A stretch of DNA of 64,000 nucleotides, from contig CM033408.1 in assembly GCA_019426215.1 (NCBI GenBank), forward strand, positions 26,019,953-26,083,952, written 5' to 3'. This document shows positions 22,233 to 35,019 of this stretch, piece after piece; the stretch's first letter is position 1, and every line of letters begins with the position of its first letter. Both the position numbers and the translations under genes were made by a program. The notes under the pieces were generated by a model, which worked only from the letters and a program-made list of their open reading frames with translations, had not been told where the DNA came from and ran no database searches. This stretch comes from Buddleja alternifolia (taxonomy: Eukaryota > Streptophyta > Magnoliopsida > Lamiales > Scrophulariaceae).

Positions 22233-24497
22233 ATGGTGAATTTTCTCAAACTCCATTGATTAATATCCTATCAACTTAAATTTTCAATATGATTTAGCAT
22301 TTCATGATTGAACTCACTCTACTCAGGCAAGCGGCGGCGGCGGAGCGGAGTCGAAGAAGCTGAAGCTGTATTCCTTCTGGCGGAGCTCTTGCTCTTTCCG
22401 CGTCCGAATTGCTCTCAATTTGAAAGGTCTAATTTTGATTTTGATTCTTCAGAAACTCATCATCATCATCATCATCATTATTCATTTACCTAATTAATTT
22501 ACCAAATATTTGATTCTCGGCGAAATTAACAGGACTGGATTATGAGTACATAGCAGTCAACTTGTTCGATGGAGAACAAAAATCCCCTGGTTTGTTTGTC
22601 TGTGATCATAATCTCATTTATTTTTGCCATCATTTCATCATTCAGTAGGTTATATGCAGCTTATATTTCATTATTTTCATGCTATTATTGTACATAATAA
22701 AAAAAATGTTATATATTGTTGGGGATGTAGATTTTTTGAAGCTTAATCCACTTGGATACGTGCCTGTGCTTGTCGATGGCGACACTGTAGTTGCCGATTC
22801 TTTCGCTATCATATTGGCAAGTTTTTTCATTCTAATATGCAATTGATTTAGTGAATATATTCAATGTTATGACTATATGATGTTGGGTGATGAAGAATTG
22901 CTAATTTGCAGTATTTAGAAGAGAAGTATCCTCAGCATCCATTGTTGCCTCAGGATCTGCAGAAGAAAGCCCTGAATTACCAGGTCCAAAAATAAATAAA
23001 TAAATTGCTCTATGCCTTTTATAGTGGCATTGTTTAATTTAAGGGAGACGAAATTAAAAAATGAGATGCATTTCACTAATGCAATTATTGTACGACAATT
23101 GCTTATTCAGATGTTAGTTTATGATGGTAGCATAAATTAATACTACATTCTTGTCACAGTATGAATGCATTTTTGCATTTTATTGTACTTTTTTCAATTC
23201 CTTTTTATGTTTGTTCGAAGTTCTAATTGTTCTGCTTGTCTCTTACTCACAATAGGTAGCAAATCTTGTTTCTGCTAACATACAGTCTTTTCAGAATTTA
23301 CCTGTCCTTGTAAGTTTACCCCTCTCTTGATTCCAATTCATATCCCTTGCTGAAATCTTCTAATTCAAATGTGAATGTGATATATTTTCTCTATAATTTC
23401 AGGGATACATTAAGGAAAAACTTGGCGATGACGCGGCGCTTGCTTGGGCTCATGATCATATAAAGAAAGGATTTTCTGGTAAAGCTTCCACCGTAACTCC
23501 TTTCTGTGAGCATTGGAAAATTAGGAGGAATGGCCATGTCTAATTGAACTTTTGATGGAAAGCCATTTATTTTATTCCTCTTGTGAAAATCTGCAGTTGT
23601 GGAGCAGCTACTGGAAAACCATGCTGGGAAATATGCTACCGGGGATGAAGCTTTCCTGGTTCGTATTTTTCTTATCCGTATTTACCGTAGCTATATTTAT
23701 GTCTATGGACCAACTACATACTAGGGTATCGCTTTGCAAACTTTTGTTCAATTCGGGTTAGCAGCTTTTTGTATTGAATCTTCATTTTATCTTGTAAAAG
23801 TGGGAAATGTTTGACTTTTGGGTATGAATTTTCAGGCCGATTTGTTTTTGGCACCCCAGATTGATGGTGCTGTCAGAAGATTCAATCTTGACATGGTAGG
23901 CCTCCATTCCGTAGTGTATAAGCAAGTTTATTCTTTCTTCTTGAAGCAATTTCATATTATTCAAGTGTTTATGAAATTCTAGTTTCTACAAGTTGATAAA
24001 TGATAAGAATTTTCCGCAGTCTTTTCATTTGTCAAGTTTATGATTCAAACGGTTTCTAATTTCTCCATCTGCATTTCCTGGACATTCATATGCAAAACCG
24101 AAGCCATTAAGAATGATTCATCATTTTCTTTCGCTGCATAAGAATTGAGTCTAGTTATCTTGTAGATTTTTCCGAGCATATTTTAGGAAAGGGAAAAGAT
24201 GATAAGATTTGTCATGTGCAGTCTTCTGTAGGTTTTGGTTTTCTTTTTTGCCATTTGATATTGGGATTTCACATCGCATGTTAAACATCTGAAACTTCAG
24301 TATCCGACTTTCTATTCAAGTAGACTGCATAAATGCAATGTATCAGTATAGATCTTTGATAATTTTTGGTCTTGATTCATGGACAGAAAGAATTTCCTCT
24401 TCTGTCTAAGATTAACGAGTCATACAGAGAGCACGCGGATTTTCAAAAGGCCATGCCCGGAAAGCAACCCGATACACCTCCTGAGCAGAGGGCCTAA
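22233..24497 (+). CDS. GSTZ: Zeta-class glutathione S-transferase / maleylacetoacetate isomerase
   Basis: Ten exons: 22233-22235, 22327-22426, 22533-22589, 22731-22816, 22912-22983, 23256-23309, 23403-23478, 23597-23658, 23836-23895, 24387-24497. They sum to 681 bp and encode 226 residues, the usual GSTZ length. The enzyme isomerises maleylacetoacetate in tyrosine breakdown, using glutathione, in the cytosol. The N-terminal thioredoxin-like half shows '[20 protein letters not shown]', holding the zeta SSCxxRVRIAL motif whose Ser/Cys bind glutathione, and '[20 protein letters not shown]' with the conserved D-S pair. The helical C-terminal half has '[15 protein letters not shown]', typical of zeta GSTs. 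The start is chosen because the KLKLYS exon has no upstream ATG before its acceptor (AG at 22325-22326), whereas ATG|gt at 22233 splices in phase to it. The intron after exon 4 begins GC. No lesion is seen. Confidence 0.93.
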
Positions 24498-25999
24498 GGT
24501 GATGATTCTTTCAAAGAGAAACTATTCTCTACCTTGTCCCTACATACTTAAAAGTCAGATCATTTATTCCAATTTAATATTTCATCAGCTATTCCACATA
24601 CTACACAATAAATGCACAACAAGTGTACATAATATTTTCTTCAATATACTTGGCAAATACATTTGGTGTTCATTTGTGCTCAGTAAATATAAGATGGATT
24701 CTAAGGTAGTATTTGGATCTTAGATTTATGAGGGAAACTGGAAAGTATCTCCGTCACTTCAAATAATGTTACTTTATTATTTATTAGGAAAGTAATTAGG
24801 TCGTAAATTGGAATAAAATGTTTTGAAGTGCCTTTTAAGTTACTAGCTAGCTCTTGTGAATTCCTCATATGTGCTCTCAAGTTCTTCAAGACATCTTAAG
24901 AGCTTCTAATATTATAAGTGACTAACCCGATAAAACCGATTCCATTCTCTCTTCAGTGCTTGTCTTCTCACCTTTATGCGCGATGCTAATTCATTACGTT
25001 ATTACCTTGTCATTCTCAAGAATCCGAATACTTCAGACATACGTACGCTTGAAAGTCTGAGATTTACTGTTGCATTTTTTGCAGGATTCGTTTTCGGTCC
25101 TTTGTATTGCAGCAATCTGATCATGAAGGAGCTACGATTGTACAGTTTCATACCTGGTACTTGGGAGGTTCAGGGTGATCTCCACCTTATATGTGAATAT
25201 ACACATTGAGAGGTCCATGTGAACATACACATGGAAATGGTGAAAATCATCAAAGTCATCCCAGGACATTTCAAGAGTGATCCATGAAAGAGAGATAAAA
25301 GAACAGCTTACTGTCTCTGTACCATATGAATTGACATATATATGTTGGATTTTCTTCGCGTATAATAAACTTTTACATCGTAAATTACAATATTATTTCA
25401 GTTTCTTTGACATAGTAAAAGTTCAATGGGGAAAAAATCCAGTATTAATCAAATAAGATTAGTCCTATAACAACTTTAACTCCGGTATTTACAAACTCAT
25501 AAAATTAATCTCATAAGACAATTCCTTTTGTATTTTTTGTCTCGGCTTTAGCAAGCATATGGGAACTATTTGTTTGATCACGTGTCTTGTACTTGACGTT
25601 AATTTGCTTAAAGATCACAAAGACCTTAACAATATTTGCATGCCACCCACTAAAACATCTTTCAGAGTTAAATTTCACATGAACAATGCGAGCATAAGAT
25701 TATATCCATTCTTTCACAAGTGGTATCAAAATCGCAGGAAAAAAAAAACAAAAGAAGGAGAGGAAGGAAAAAGGACAAAAAAAAAACCAATGTGAAATCG
25801 AACTTTTCTATAAAAGCTACCCGGGTTGAATCTAAAGACAATCAAAACCATTTATATACGAGGATAATTGTGATTACAATAAGTCCCACGACTTCTTAAG
25901 AATCAGTTCGTGCATAGCAAAAACCTTGTTAGATACATCTTACAAAAGTTAAATATAATGCAGAATAGCAAGGGACTTCTAATTTAACAGTAAGCTAAA
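24498..25999. other. GSTZ 3' region and intergenic DNA
   Basis: The stop codon at 24495-24497 is followed by ggtgatg. A gcag acceptor-like site at about 25081-25084 leads into gattcgttttcgg, so a 3' UTR intron is possible. The rest to 26000 is AT-rich and holds no recognisable gene. Confidence 0.45.
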
Positions 26000-28900
26000 T
26001 CACACCCCATTTTTTTCGATAGAATCCTCGTGCATATTTTCCGAGGATAATTTCATCCTCTTACTTCGTCTATTCATATTTGGTCTCATATTTGTCGCAG
26101 TAATGAGCTTATGACTAGAATGGGGCATTTCACTTAGTTTTCCAAACCTTTCCTCATAGAAGCGCCATATTTCTGACCTGTTTCAAAATAATAATAATAA
26201 TAATTAATTAATTATTATTATTATTATTATTATTCACCCAGCATGAAAGCTTAAATCTCAAGCAGAAATGCAGAAGATATTATTACGTTGCCTTCGGATT
26301 GAAGGGTTTTAGATATGAGTGAAGGAGTCGGATTCAAGGGTTTTAAATAGGGTTATTTGCAACCACCTCCCTGAGGTTTGGTCTTTTGGCATCTACCTCC
26401 CCTATAGTTTGAGAGATTGGCAAAATACCTCCCCTCTTACTATTTTTTATCAAAGATTCTAATTTATAATTACTATACGACCAAAATACCCTTATTCCAT
26501 ATCATTACATTCAATATAATTCATATTTATTTTTATAAATCATAATTTTTTCTAAAGCAAAAAGAAGAAGAAAAACAAATATGTAATTTAAAATTTTAGT
26601 GTCATGGATGACGTAATATTTATATATCAACGTTTATGAATAAAAAAGATAGCAACATTTACAATTATAAATAGATTACTACGTATTAAATGAAAGGATT
26701 CATCCAATGCACTTTTTCATAAATATTATAATATAAAACCCAAAGTTGGACGCAAATAACCCAATGTTGGAAATACTTAATCCAAATGGGCTAAATGATT
26801 ACTAAAGGATATAAATTCCATAGTAATTGAGAATTATCCAAACAAGCGCTTTCGAAATAAGTTATGAGGCAAGTAAAATCGTTGTTGGTTGTCATAATTC
26901 TCCAATCCAAACACAACTTGAGTTGAAATAATACGAAACATTTAAATATAATAACATACCAGTAAGCTAGGAACTGAAACGGGGCATATTTTCCATAAAT
27001 GTCTTCAACGTCTCCTTGAACTGTCCGAATGGTGGAGGTCTTTCCATGAACCTACACCATCATATACAGAAATCTCCCGGCATTAGTTTGGTAAGATGAC
27101 AATAGAAGAGTTAGAGAGACACTGCAAAAATGGGGAAAATCGCAACATTGATCCCTATAATAGAGCTTACTGCAATTTTAGTCCCATTGTTCACACAATT
27201 GCAGAGTCCCGTAAGATTCTTTTTTTGCGATTTTCTTCCAATTCGTTTAAAAACGGATGAAAAGGACTGTCAAATCTACACAAATATAGCAATGGTCATG
27301 TGCAAGACACATGATCAAACTAATGGTTCCATTGGTTTTTTAATGGCAAGGACTTAAAATGCAAAAGAAGTACGTCCTATGGACTAATTTTGCAAGTTTG
27401 TATATAGTAAGGCTAAAATTGCAAACGGAACTATCCTATAGGACTAATCTGCAATTATCGCGCAAAATTAGACACAAGAAATAGACCTGCTTTAAATGCC
27501 TAATAGTTTCTGAATCTGTTGGGATGACATGGTAAAAGCCTATGCACATCAGCACATTAGCACATGAAAACGGTCCAAATCCATTTATCACTCTCAGCTT
27601 CTCAAACAGCTTATCATAGTCGGACAAGCTTAGTGTACCATCGGGATATTCGAAATCATTCAATTGAATTCTGCCTTCAACCACTTCCCGAGCAAGATTT
27701 ATCACACGACCAGCTCTGTAGCCAAGTTTGCAGCGCGTTGACAAAAACTTCTCATCAAGGCTAGCTAATTCTCTTGGGCTCGGGAAATTCCCAGTATTTG
27801 TGTAACTTAATTGTGCCAAGTCGGCTTTATATAGTACCCCTGTTTCTTGAGAGCACTCTGATGATATTTCAGCACTGCTTATTTTCAAATCGGTTTCTTC
27901 AACTGCTGAAATCTCAGCATATTTGTTTGCTAAATTTACTGAGCATTTGGAAACTCTCAACTTTTTCTTTGATTCTTTTCCTGCAGGTGTGTTTGGAGCA
28001 AATTGCTCGTTTTTAATTGTTTGACAACTGGAAATACTTCCATTTTCAACCTTCAAAAGTGATGATGAAGGATGTTGCAATTCCGACTGAAGCTCGCAAA
28101 GGGCTTTAGCCATGCTCAAAGTTCTCGACCACCTGCAAAAGTAAAGAAGATGACCATTGATGTCGGGTAAAAGGTTCTCTACCTTGTATATCTCATAATT
28201 AAGAAGTGAAAATCACTATCCAAAAGAGTGTTTTTCTTCCTAATAGTAACATGCCACTAAGACATGCACAGAGTCCAATCCCTAATAGTTCATTATTGGC
28301 GTAAACCATGTCTGGCATCTCAAATATTCGACTTGATTTTGAGAATAAATGCAAAAAATCCCCCTATGATATAACTTTTTTGCTAAAAACCCCCTATAAT
28401 CACGAAATAGTCTAAAAACCCCACGTGTTCTTAAAGAAGTTTGCAAAAAGTCACTTTTTGTAGAAAAGATAAAAAGAAATATGTGTTTTTTTTGGTGAAA
28501 TAACACTATTCTACCTTTTATATTATTTGGAGAGTGTATAAATGACAAATAAACATGTCAATAGAGGTAAAAAAACATGAAAAACACGCTCTCTTTTTTA
28601 CGAAAAATTACTTTTTGCAGACTTCTTTAAGAACACGGGGGGGGGGGGGTTAGGCTATTTCGTGATCATAGGGTGCATTTATCCCCTTAATTTTGTGAGA
28701 TGTCAGAAACTCAAAGAATAATTAAGCAAAAGAAACACACATATATAGATATAGACACAACACATTCATACATACCTACAACACTATAGGGAGGTAAGGT
28801 CACTCACTGGCAATTGCATAAGAGAATACACTTGATCATGTCCTCAAACAACGTAGGTGAACGAAACATCCTTCCGAACCCCCTCCCTTTTGCTTCCTCG

Positions 28901-30941
28901 TGCATTTTATGGAACTCCTTCAACTTCCTATTTTCCTCCTCAGATAATCTCAGCATTCTACTCACTTGACTCTACAAATTTAACTGAACCATTAAATCCA
29001 CTAAATTTAGACAAATATACAAGTCAGATATAAGAGATTTGCAAGATGAAAACAAAAAAGAGTCAAGCACGAAATACAACATGAAACTCAATTATCCACC
29101 ATGTTGTGCACTGATAGAAAGGGAAAGTAAGCTATATGCCAGAGTTAGTGACTAAGAAGCATAACTAGTATTCCGTCTATCTTGGGTAGTACCCAAGAGA
29201 GTATCATGAAATTTCCCATTAAGCTGGTGTTTATCTTATAAACTTCACATTAAGCATATATGATATATACCAATATCATTAAAGTGTCAATGTTAACTGT
29301 TGATTGAACAAATTGGTGCAGGATCAAAATAGTGCCGAGCCTCATGAAAGGTAGGGGTGTACACGGTCGGGTTTGGGCGGTTTTATAAAAAAATATAACC
29401 CGACCCGACATGTGCGTGTTGACAAAATATCAAACCGAAAATGCATAATTATCTTTTCAAATCGATCAGTTCGGGTCGGTCGAATTTAATGTTTTAACGG
29501 GCGGGTTGACAGGTTATCAAATTATAGTTATAATTTTCACAACTTATTTTAGTTATAAGTAGTAAGTAAGAAATTAATTATTATACATTTTGTACATTTA
29601 ACTAAAAAAAAATTGAGTTGGTGAAAAATACACAAATAAGTGGTGTTATTAAATAAAATTCATATTACTATGATTTCTAATGAGTGAAAAATTCTAAAAT
29701 ATTAATAAAATTAATATTTTTTGTAAATTTATCATCAAAATATACATATACATATAAATTTTTTGTTCAAATCAAATGAAAACAAATGTTCAAACGAGTC
29801 AATTTGTTTGCTCAAATAAAAAATAAAATGTTACATGAATATGAATAAATCACTCTTGTTAGAGAGTATATATGCATATATAGTTTTCAAAGTTTAGTGT
29901 TAATCTTTAACTATATATACTTATACTTGTAATATAAATGATTAGCGGTCGGGTTGCGGGTTAGACGGGTTACAATTATTAAACTCACCACCCGACCCAA
30001 AAGTGGCGGGTTGCAATATTTTCAACCCGCTACTATTATTTAATAATTCTAAACCGGCGATTTTCGGGCGGATCGGCTCGGGTTGAGCAGGTTGGGCGGG
30101 TTTATGTACACCCCTAATGAAAGGTGTGTTGGGAAATCCGACTTGACCCATGCAGACATTAGAATTTTTCGTGTGGCATGATTTACACTAATTAATTGGT
30201 ATCTGTAGGATTCATATGGCTATGAGCTGAAGCCCTAATAAACCAGTTCAGATTCTGTATTGCAAATGTTGTTGCAATTTCCTATTGGACTTCACATATA
30301 GATAACATGTGCATAAAATATTTTCTTAAATATAAATTTAATATTGATTACATACATTTGTCATGCAGGCATGATATGCAACACCATTTTGCAATCGATC
30401 TTGTGTGCTAATACACATTGATGCAATAAATTAATTCCATAATATCCCCAAATTCATTTTACCACTTACCAATTACCCTCAATTAGTATCATGGCACATC
30501 ACAAATGAAAAAAAAATCAAAAGAATTAAAGGTAAGCTAACCTAATATCACAAATGGGTTTTTTAGTACAATGCATAAGAATTAGTTAATTAAGAATAAC
30601 ATTTAAATTAAGAGGAAACCAAAAAAATTACTATTACAACACACCATCAAGGATTTGTGCTGCGGAGGAGATAGAGGTGGCGTGCCGAAGACGCGGAGCT
30701 GAAGCGCGTGAGGAGTGTGAGGAGGGTGAGAAATGTGAACCATAAACGAGGAATCGTCATCATCAAGGCGGAGGGGCCGCTCTAGGGTTTTGGAGTGTGG
30801 GTCCCAACGGTTGGGCGCCATCATGAACAAGCCATGGCTGCACACTACTTTTTCGAGATTGAAATCCGGCGCGGCGTCTCCGAGCGGAAGCTCCACCACC
30901 ACGCCGCCGTGTGCGGCGGTCGTCTCGTCTTGCCAGTTCAT
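26000..30941 (-). CDS. HhH-GPD superfamily DNA glycosylase (OGG1/AlkA-like)
   Basis: Five exons on the minus strand: 30941-30645, 28971-28808, 28132-27487, 27051-26960, 26177-26000, total 1,377 bp and 458 residues, all with GT/AG ends and consistent phase. It belongs to the plant 'DNA glycosylase superfamily' proteins thought to excise damaged bases in nuclear DNA. Exon 2 has 'FRSPTLFEDMIKCILLCNCQ', the start of the glycosylase fold. Exon 3 ends with the helix-hairpin-helix 'LRVINGFGPFSCANVLMCIG' followed by 'VIPTDSETIRHLKQ', where the Asp is at the catalytic position of HhH-GPD enzymes. The lysine used by bifunctional OGG1-type lyases is not visible in the hairpin, suggesting a monofunctional enzyme. 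Exon 5 encodes a basic tail (MNRRSKRMK), plausibly nuclear targeting. The substrate cannot be told. Introns carry several transposons. Confidence 0.88.
26350..26762. mobile_element. Short inverted-repeat element in glycosylase intron 4
   Basis: The left GGGTTATTTGC and right GCAAATAACCC form an 11-bp terminal inverted repeat 413 bp apart. The text after the left end (accacctccctgaggt) resembles the end of the MULE-type MITE at 56096-57343. Flanks (ttttaaata / aatgttgga) do not match, so the ends may be eroded. Confidence 0.5.
28342..28686. mobile_element. MULE-type MITE in glycosylase intron 2
   Basis: About 120-bp inverted arms: the left arm's aaccccacgtgttcttaaag and aataaatgcaaaa pair with right-arm ctttaagaacacg and tgcatttatcc. 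Flanks ttgattttg (28333-28341) and ttaattttg (28687-28695) match at 8 of 9 bases, the duplication length of Mutator-like transposases. The right arm holds a run of 14 G. No ORF. It would be spliced out with the intron. Confidence 0.7.
29352..30116. mobile_element. hAT-type non-autonomous element in glycosylase intron 1
   Basis: TAGGGGTGTACA at 29352-29363 and its exact complement TGTACACCCCTA at 30105-30116 bound a 765-bp element. ATGAAAGG occurs perfectly on both sides (29344-29351 and 30117-30124), the 8-bp duplication of hAT insertion. Subterminal regions are rich in cgggt/acccg motifs, probable transposase binding sites; the centre is AT-rich and non-coding. The element at 40700-41403 is a relative. 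Confidence 0.9.
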
Positions 30942-31023
30942 TTAGTCGCTAAAACTCGCAAGTAGAGAGGGTCGAGAGGACAGTGAAAAAGTTTCAAGTG
31001 AGGTTCTATTTGTCTGAAATTAC

Positions 31024-31263
31024 GGGTATGGATACCGATGCAAATACGTAAACACAGGGTCGGGCAGATTTTTCAAAATTTTAGAATACACAATTAGAAA
31101 ATATTTCAAACAAATGAAAATATAACTCTATCAAACCCCACCCGGGTATGGATACCGATGCAAATACGTAAACATAGGGTCAGACAGATTTTTCAAAATT
31201 TTAGAATACACAATTAGAAAATATTTCAAACAAATGAAAATATAACTCTATCAAACCCCACCC
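31024..31263. repeat. 120-bp tandem duplication
   Basis: Two adjacent units, 31024-31143 and 31144-31263, each starting gggtatggataccgatgc, differ at only about three positions. The near identity indicates a recent event. Confidence 0.95.
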
Positions 31264-31599
31264 ATCAATAATAAAAAATTAAATATAAAATAATATATAT
31301 TATACATACATACATATATAGATATATATACACATAGTGTGTAAGAAAATTTAATTCTAAAAGTAGCTATTCAAATTCTCTATGCCTGGTACCATCATTC
31401 CTATTCTTCTTCCTTGCGATTTTTTTCTTTTTCATCCACTATCTCTCAATACTACCAATTTTATCATATTCCCACTTTCATACACATTTGTTTTTTTTAT
31501 CTTAATATCATATTATCATTAATTCATCTACCATCATTAGGGCATCTAACTCTTGCACTACGAACATTTTAATGGAAGCAATTACGTTTTCATCGAGTT

Positions 31600-31762
31600 T
31601 TGACTCGAATATGCTTTGGACACGTTTCGAACACGGTATTCGTATTATTATTTTTTGATACGTCATGTGGAGTCGGATACGTATTTGAGAAGTATCCCAC
31701 GAGTATCGTATCCCCCAAATATTCGACACTGCATCATGTTATTTTTAGAAGTATCCGTGTAT
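31600..31762. mobile_element. Fragment related to the ggatacg hAT family
   Basis: The stretch gagtatcgtatcc...gacactgcatcatgttatttttagaagtatccgtgt matches the last ~100 bp of the element at 11967-12636 with mismatches. The right terminus is degraded and no left terminus or duplication is found. Confidence 0.45.
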
Positions 31763-31905
31763 GTGGGTTTCTTCTAATTATGAGAGGGACTACTAAGGCC
31801 TCAATTAGTGACATATTTAATTAGATACCTACAACTCTTTAATCATCTACGGTAACCTGCGCATCTAAGTGATTTTATTCTTTTCATAATCTTTTTAGTT
31901 ACTAT

Positions 31906-32336
31906 GGCTCTGTATGGTTATGTTTTCGAAAATAAAATTTTGAGTTTTTATTGAAAAATATGCATTATAGAAATTCGTGTGAAAATATTAATTTTTTTGT
32001 TTGTTTGGATGTGTTTTGGAGAAATGTTTGGAAATTATGTAAATGTGATATAAAGTTGATTGAATTAGTTATATATGTAATGATGCTAAAACAAAAAATT
32101 AGAATAATATTTTATTTATGATAAAGTAAGAAAGAGTATGTGTTGAATAGTTGAATTATGTAATTAATAAAGAGAGAGAATAAAATGATTGAAATGATGA
32201 GTAGTTATATAGGGGAATGTGTAGTAGGATTCAAAATTTGAGTATTTTCTGTAGAATTTAGTTTGAAGTGTGCATTTTCATTTTTTGGTGATCCAAGAAA
32301 TGAAAATGTTCCCAAAAAACATAAACATACAAAGCC
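31906..32336. mobile_element. MITE with ~22-bp inverted repeats (Tourist-like?)
   Basis: The left GGCTCTGTATGGTTATGTTTT and the complement of the right end, GGCTTTGTATGTTTATGTTTT, form imperfect terminal repeats 431 bp apart. TAT flanks both ends, compatible with a 3-bp duplication. AT-rich and non-coding. Superfamily assignment is tentative. Confidence 0.6.
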
Positions 32337-33895
32337 TATGAAACTTTAACATTGTAATTCAAAATAAATAGAGTAACAAAAATCTTACTTGAGGCCATTG
32401 GCAAAAAACGATCAGGATGTGCATATGTATGTTTATGATATAATTGAAGTTTCTGAAATTTAAATCTAGAAAACTCTCCCATGGCGACAAATTCAACTTG
32501 TGATCCTTCGTAATAATGACATCTTTCTAATTCATATCATCTTCATACTTCATGTTATCAATTACTTCTACAAATGATGAAAAGAAATTAGTTTTCTCCT
32601 TTTTGTAATACATATAGTTTGATTTCAATTAAAAATCAATTTCATTATCCATCTTTTGCTAATCTAATAAAAGAAAACGTGCTAGATTAATCCAAAAACT
32701 AATTCATCGCCTTTCATATGGCTTCTTGAGGAGCTCTTACAATCATAGAGTTTAATTTGAGGACGATTATTGGTCGAGATTTTTCTGCAGTTAATTTTGT
32801 GGCCTGGACGTAAAATTACATTGTTTTCTCTTCTAGAGCTGAACGGACTGCAGTGAGGGAGGTTGTCGGACACTCATACAGAAGCTCCGCTCATCTTCGG
32901 AAGATTAATTGTTGCTTGATAATTAGTTCTTTAGTTTCTGAGATAAAATTAAAATCACCCCTATTAACTTTGGGAAATTACGCGAGGGGGTAAAAATGGC
33001 AAGAATTCGCAAAAAGTCTCTTTTGTCCTCACCGTTAAGTGAAAAAATAAAAAAAAAGCTAAAAAGTAAAAATTGTTAAAATTCAAATGTGACCTTCCAC
33101 ATTTCAATATTTGAAGTTAAATCCGACCTATAGAATTAAAAGTCATCTAACCCTTGATCTAAAATAATCCAAAGGTCCATAATTTATCAATTTAAAAAAG
33201 GAAAAAAATTTATCCTTCATCCCCACCCGACCACCTGCCCCACCCCCACCCCACCCCTAACACTAATTTTCTACTCCATAAAGTTTGAAGCAAGCAAAAA
33301 AAAATCCTTGATTGTTTTCACACTAAGAAACTCTTTAATGCCTTTGTGGGCAAAGCATCTCAAGCTAAATTGCTCGTAAAATATAGGCAAATCTGAGCTG
33401 TAATATGAATGTCAAAATCACCAGTATCAATCATATCCTGATTATCCAATTTTAAGCAAGTCTAATATTACAATTAATTAGTAATAATAAACAAAATAAA
33501 TGTCAGAATAAAATATTCCCAAGCATTGTAATAGCTTTTTATAAATCAAGACAAGCAAACATCTATTAAACTCATAAACAAAACCAAAATAATGAACGTG
33601 AAAAAAGAAAAAAAAGAAAGAGTAATTGTTTTCTACATTAACACTCCACAAATTCTAGATAGTTACAATGTCCTGCAAGGCTGTAAAATTGCAAATAAAC
33701 TCTGTTTTCACTCTCCAACAAGCATAAATGGCTTTTAATCTCATAAATAAGAGAATATCTTGCTATAAAACGCCAATGCACATCCTCACGCATTGAAAAC
33801 ATCTTCAAAAGAGTATGCTATAAAATACGCGAAATTTAGAACAAATGCACCTTAACCAATACTTTTGGATTTCCTTGGTCTTCATTAACCGTGGT

Positions 33896-34886
33896 TCATT
33901 CCTTAGTCTTCTTCCCTTTTGCCTCTTTGGCTGTGGTGTTCTTGAAAGGAATGAAGGATTTCCCTCCCATGAATTCTCTTAGAACCTCTGGTATTTCTAC
34001 ACCGTCCTCCTTCTGGTTGTTCTCGAGGATGCAGCACATTGTCCTCTCAGTTGCTGTGAGGGTAGAGTTTAACATATGGACATATTCCTTAGTCTTATCA
34101 TTACTCTGCAACCATGTGTGTAAAAAGTTAGTCCTTTTCAAAAGAACAACGAATAAATTACATGCACACTCCCTCGCTTATTGTGTAATTACAACAAGCT
34201 CCTGATCCTGACAACTTGAAAAACAGGGGTGAAATTGTAATCAGTTTTTACTCAAGGGTGAAATTGTGATATGCTTTTACAAATTTGGTAATTTCTTGTG
34301 ATTAGGGTTGCTGGGGTGTCTATGTAATTTACGTAATGAACACTAACCGTAATCTTCATTCTACCCCCACCAAACAATTGTTTTTTGGTCTTATCTATGA
34401 TCAAATATATAGATAAAACATAGGTATACAATTGTTTTTTGTGTGTGTGTGTTTTTTTTTTGGGGGGGGGGGGGGGGGAGCATACAAACATAGGTATACA
34501 AAAGCTAATTCCACCTTTTTTTGTCCATAGCGAATTTCTAGTCTTCTTGCTTGATAGTCAGTGCAGTTTGAGCAGGAAACCAGTTCTCTGTAAGTGTTCG
34601 ATGCTGGAAACCACCCTTCCAAGTCATACTTCTTTGCAGCAGCATCGTTCAATGCCCCAGAGACGATAGCCACAACTTGATAGGGAATATTTAGCTGCAG
34701 AAGAAATAATTTCATGAACTTTGATAAAAGCACATGCTAAACTGATGGAACAAACATTAAAGAAACAATTTGTCATAACTAAATCAACAGATATACAAAA
34801 GTCTCACTCTTTACAAACGTAATTTTACTTCAACCACCAAAGACCGTACTATGAAATGTGATAACAATATTTCAAAGAGACAAATT

Positions 34887-34923
<37 letters not shown>

Positions 34924-34985
34924 TGTACACACTGTGTGTATATATATATATATGTGTCTCTGTGTGTGTGAGTGTGAGTGTGTGT

Positions 34986-35019
<34 letters not shown>

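Larger units (their letters stand above)
30942..33895. other. Intergenic region between glycosylase and SerRS genes
   Basis: The two minus-strand genes are 2.95 kb apart. The region holds the glycosylase promoter side (just above 30941), a perfect-looking 120-bp tandem duplication (31024-31263), a piece related to the hAT family of 11967-12636 (about 31600-31760) and a MITE (31906-32336). The remainder to 33895 is AT-rich with a C-rich patch near 33225-33260; no gene is seen. Confidence 0.6.

Noticed and set aside
22308..22493. Open frame [16 protein letters not shown] as a separate protein
   Set aside because: It overlaps GSTZ exon 2 in another frame and runs into its intron; the GSTZ frame is strongly conserved.
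26341..26349. 9-bp duplication around the element 26350-26762
   Set aside because: ttttaaata and aatgttgga do not match.
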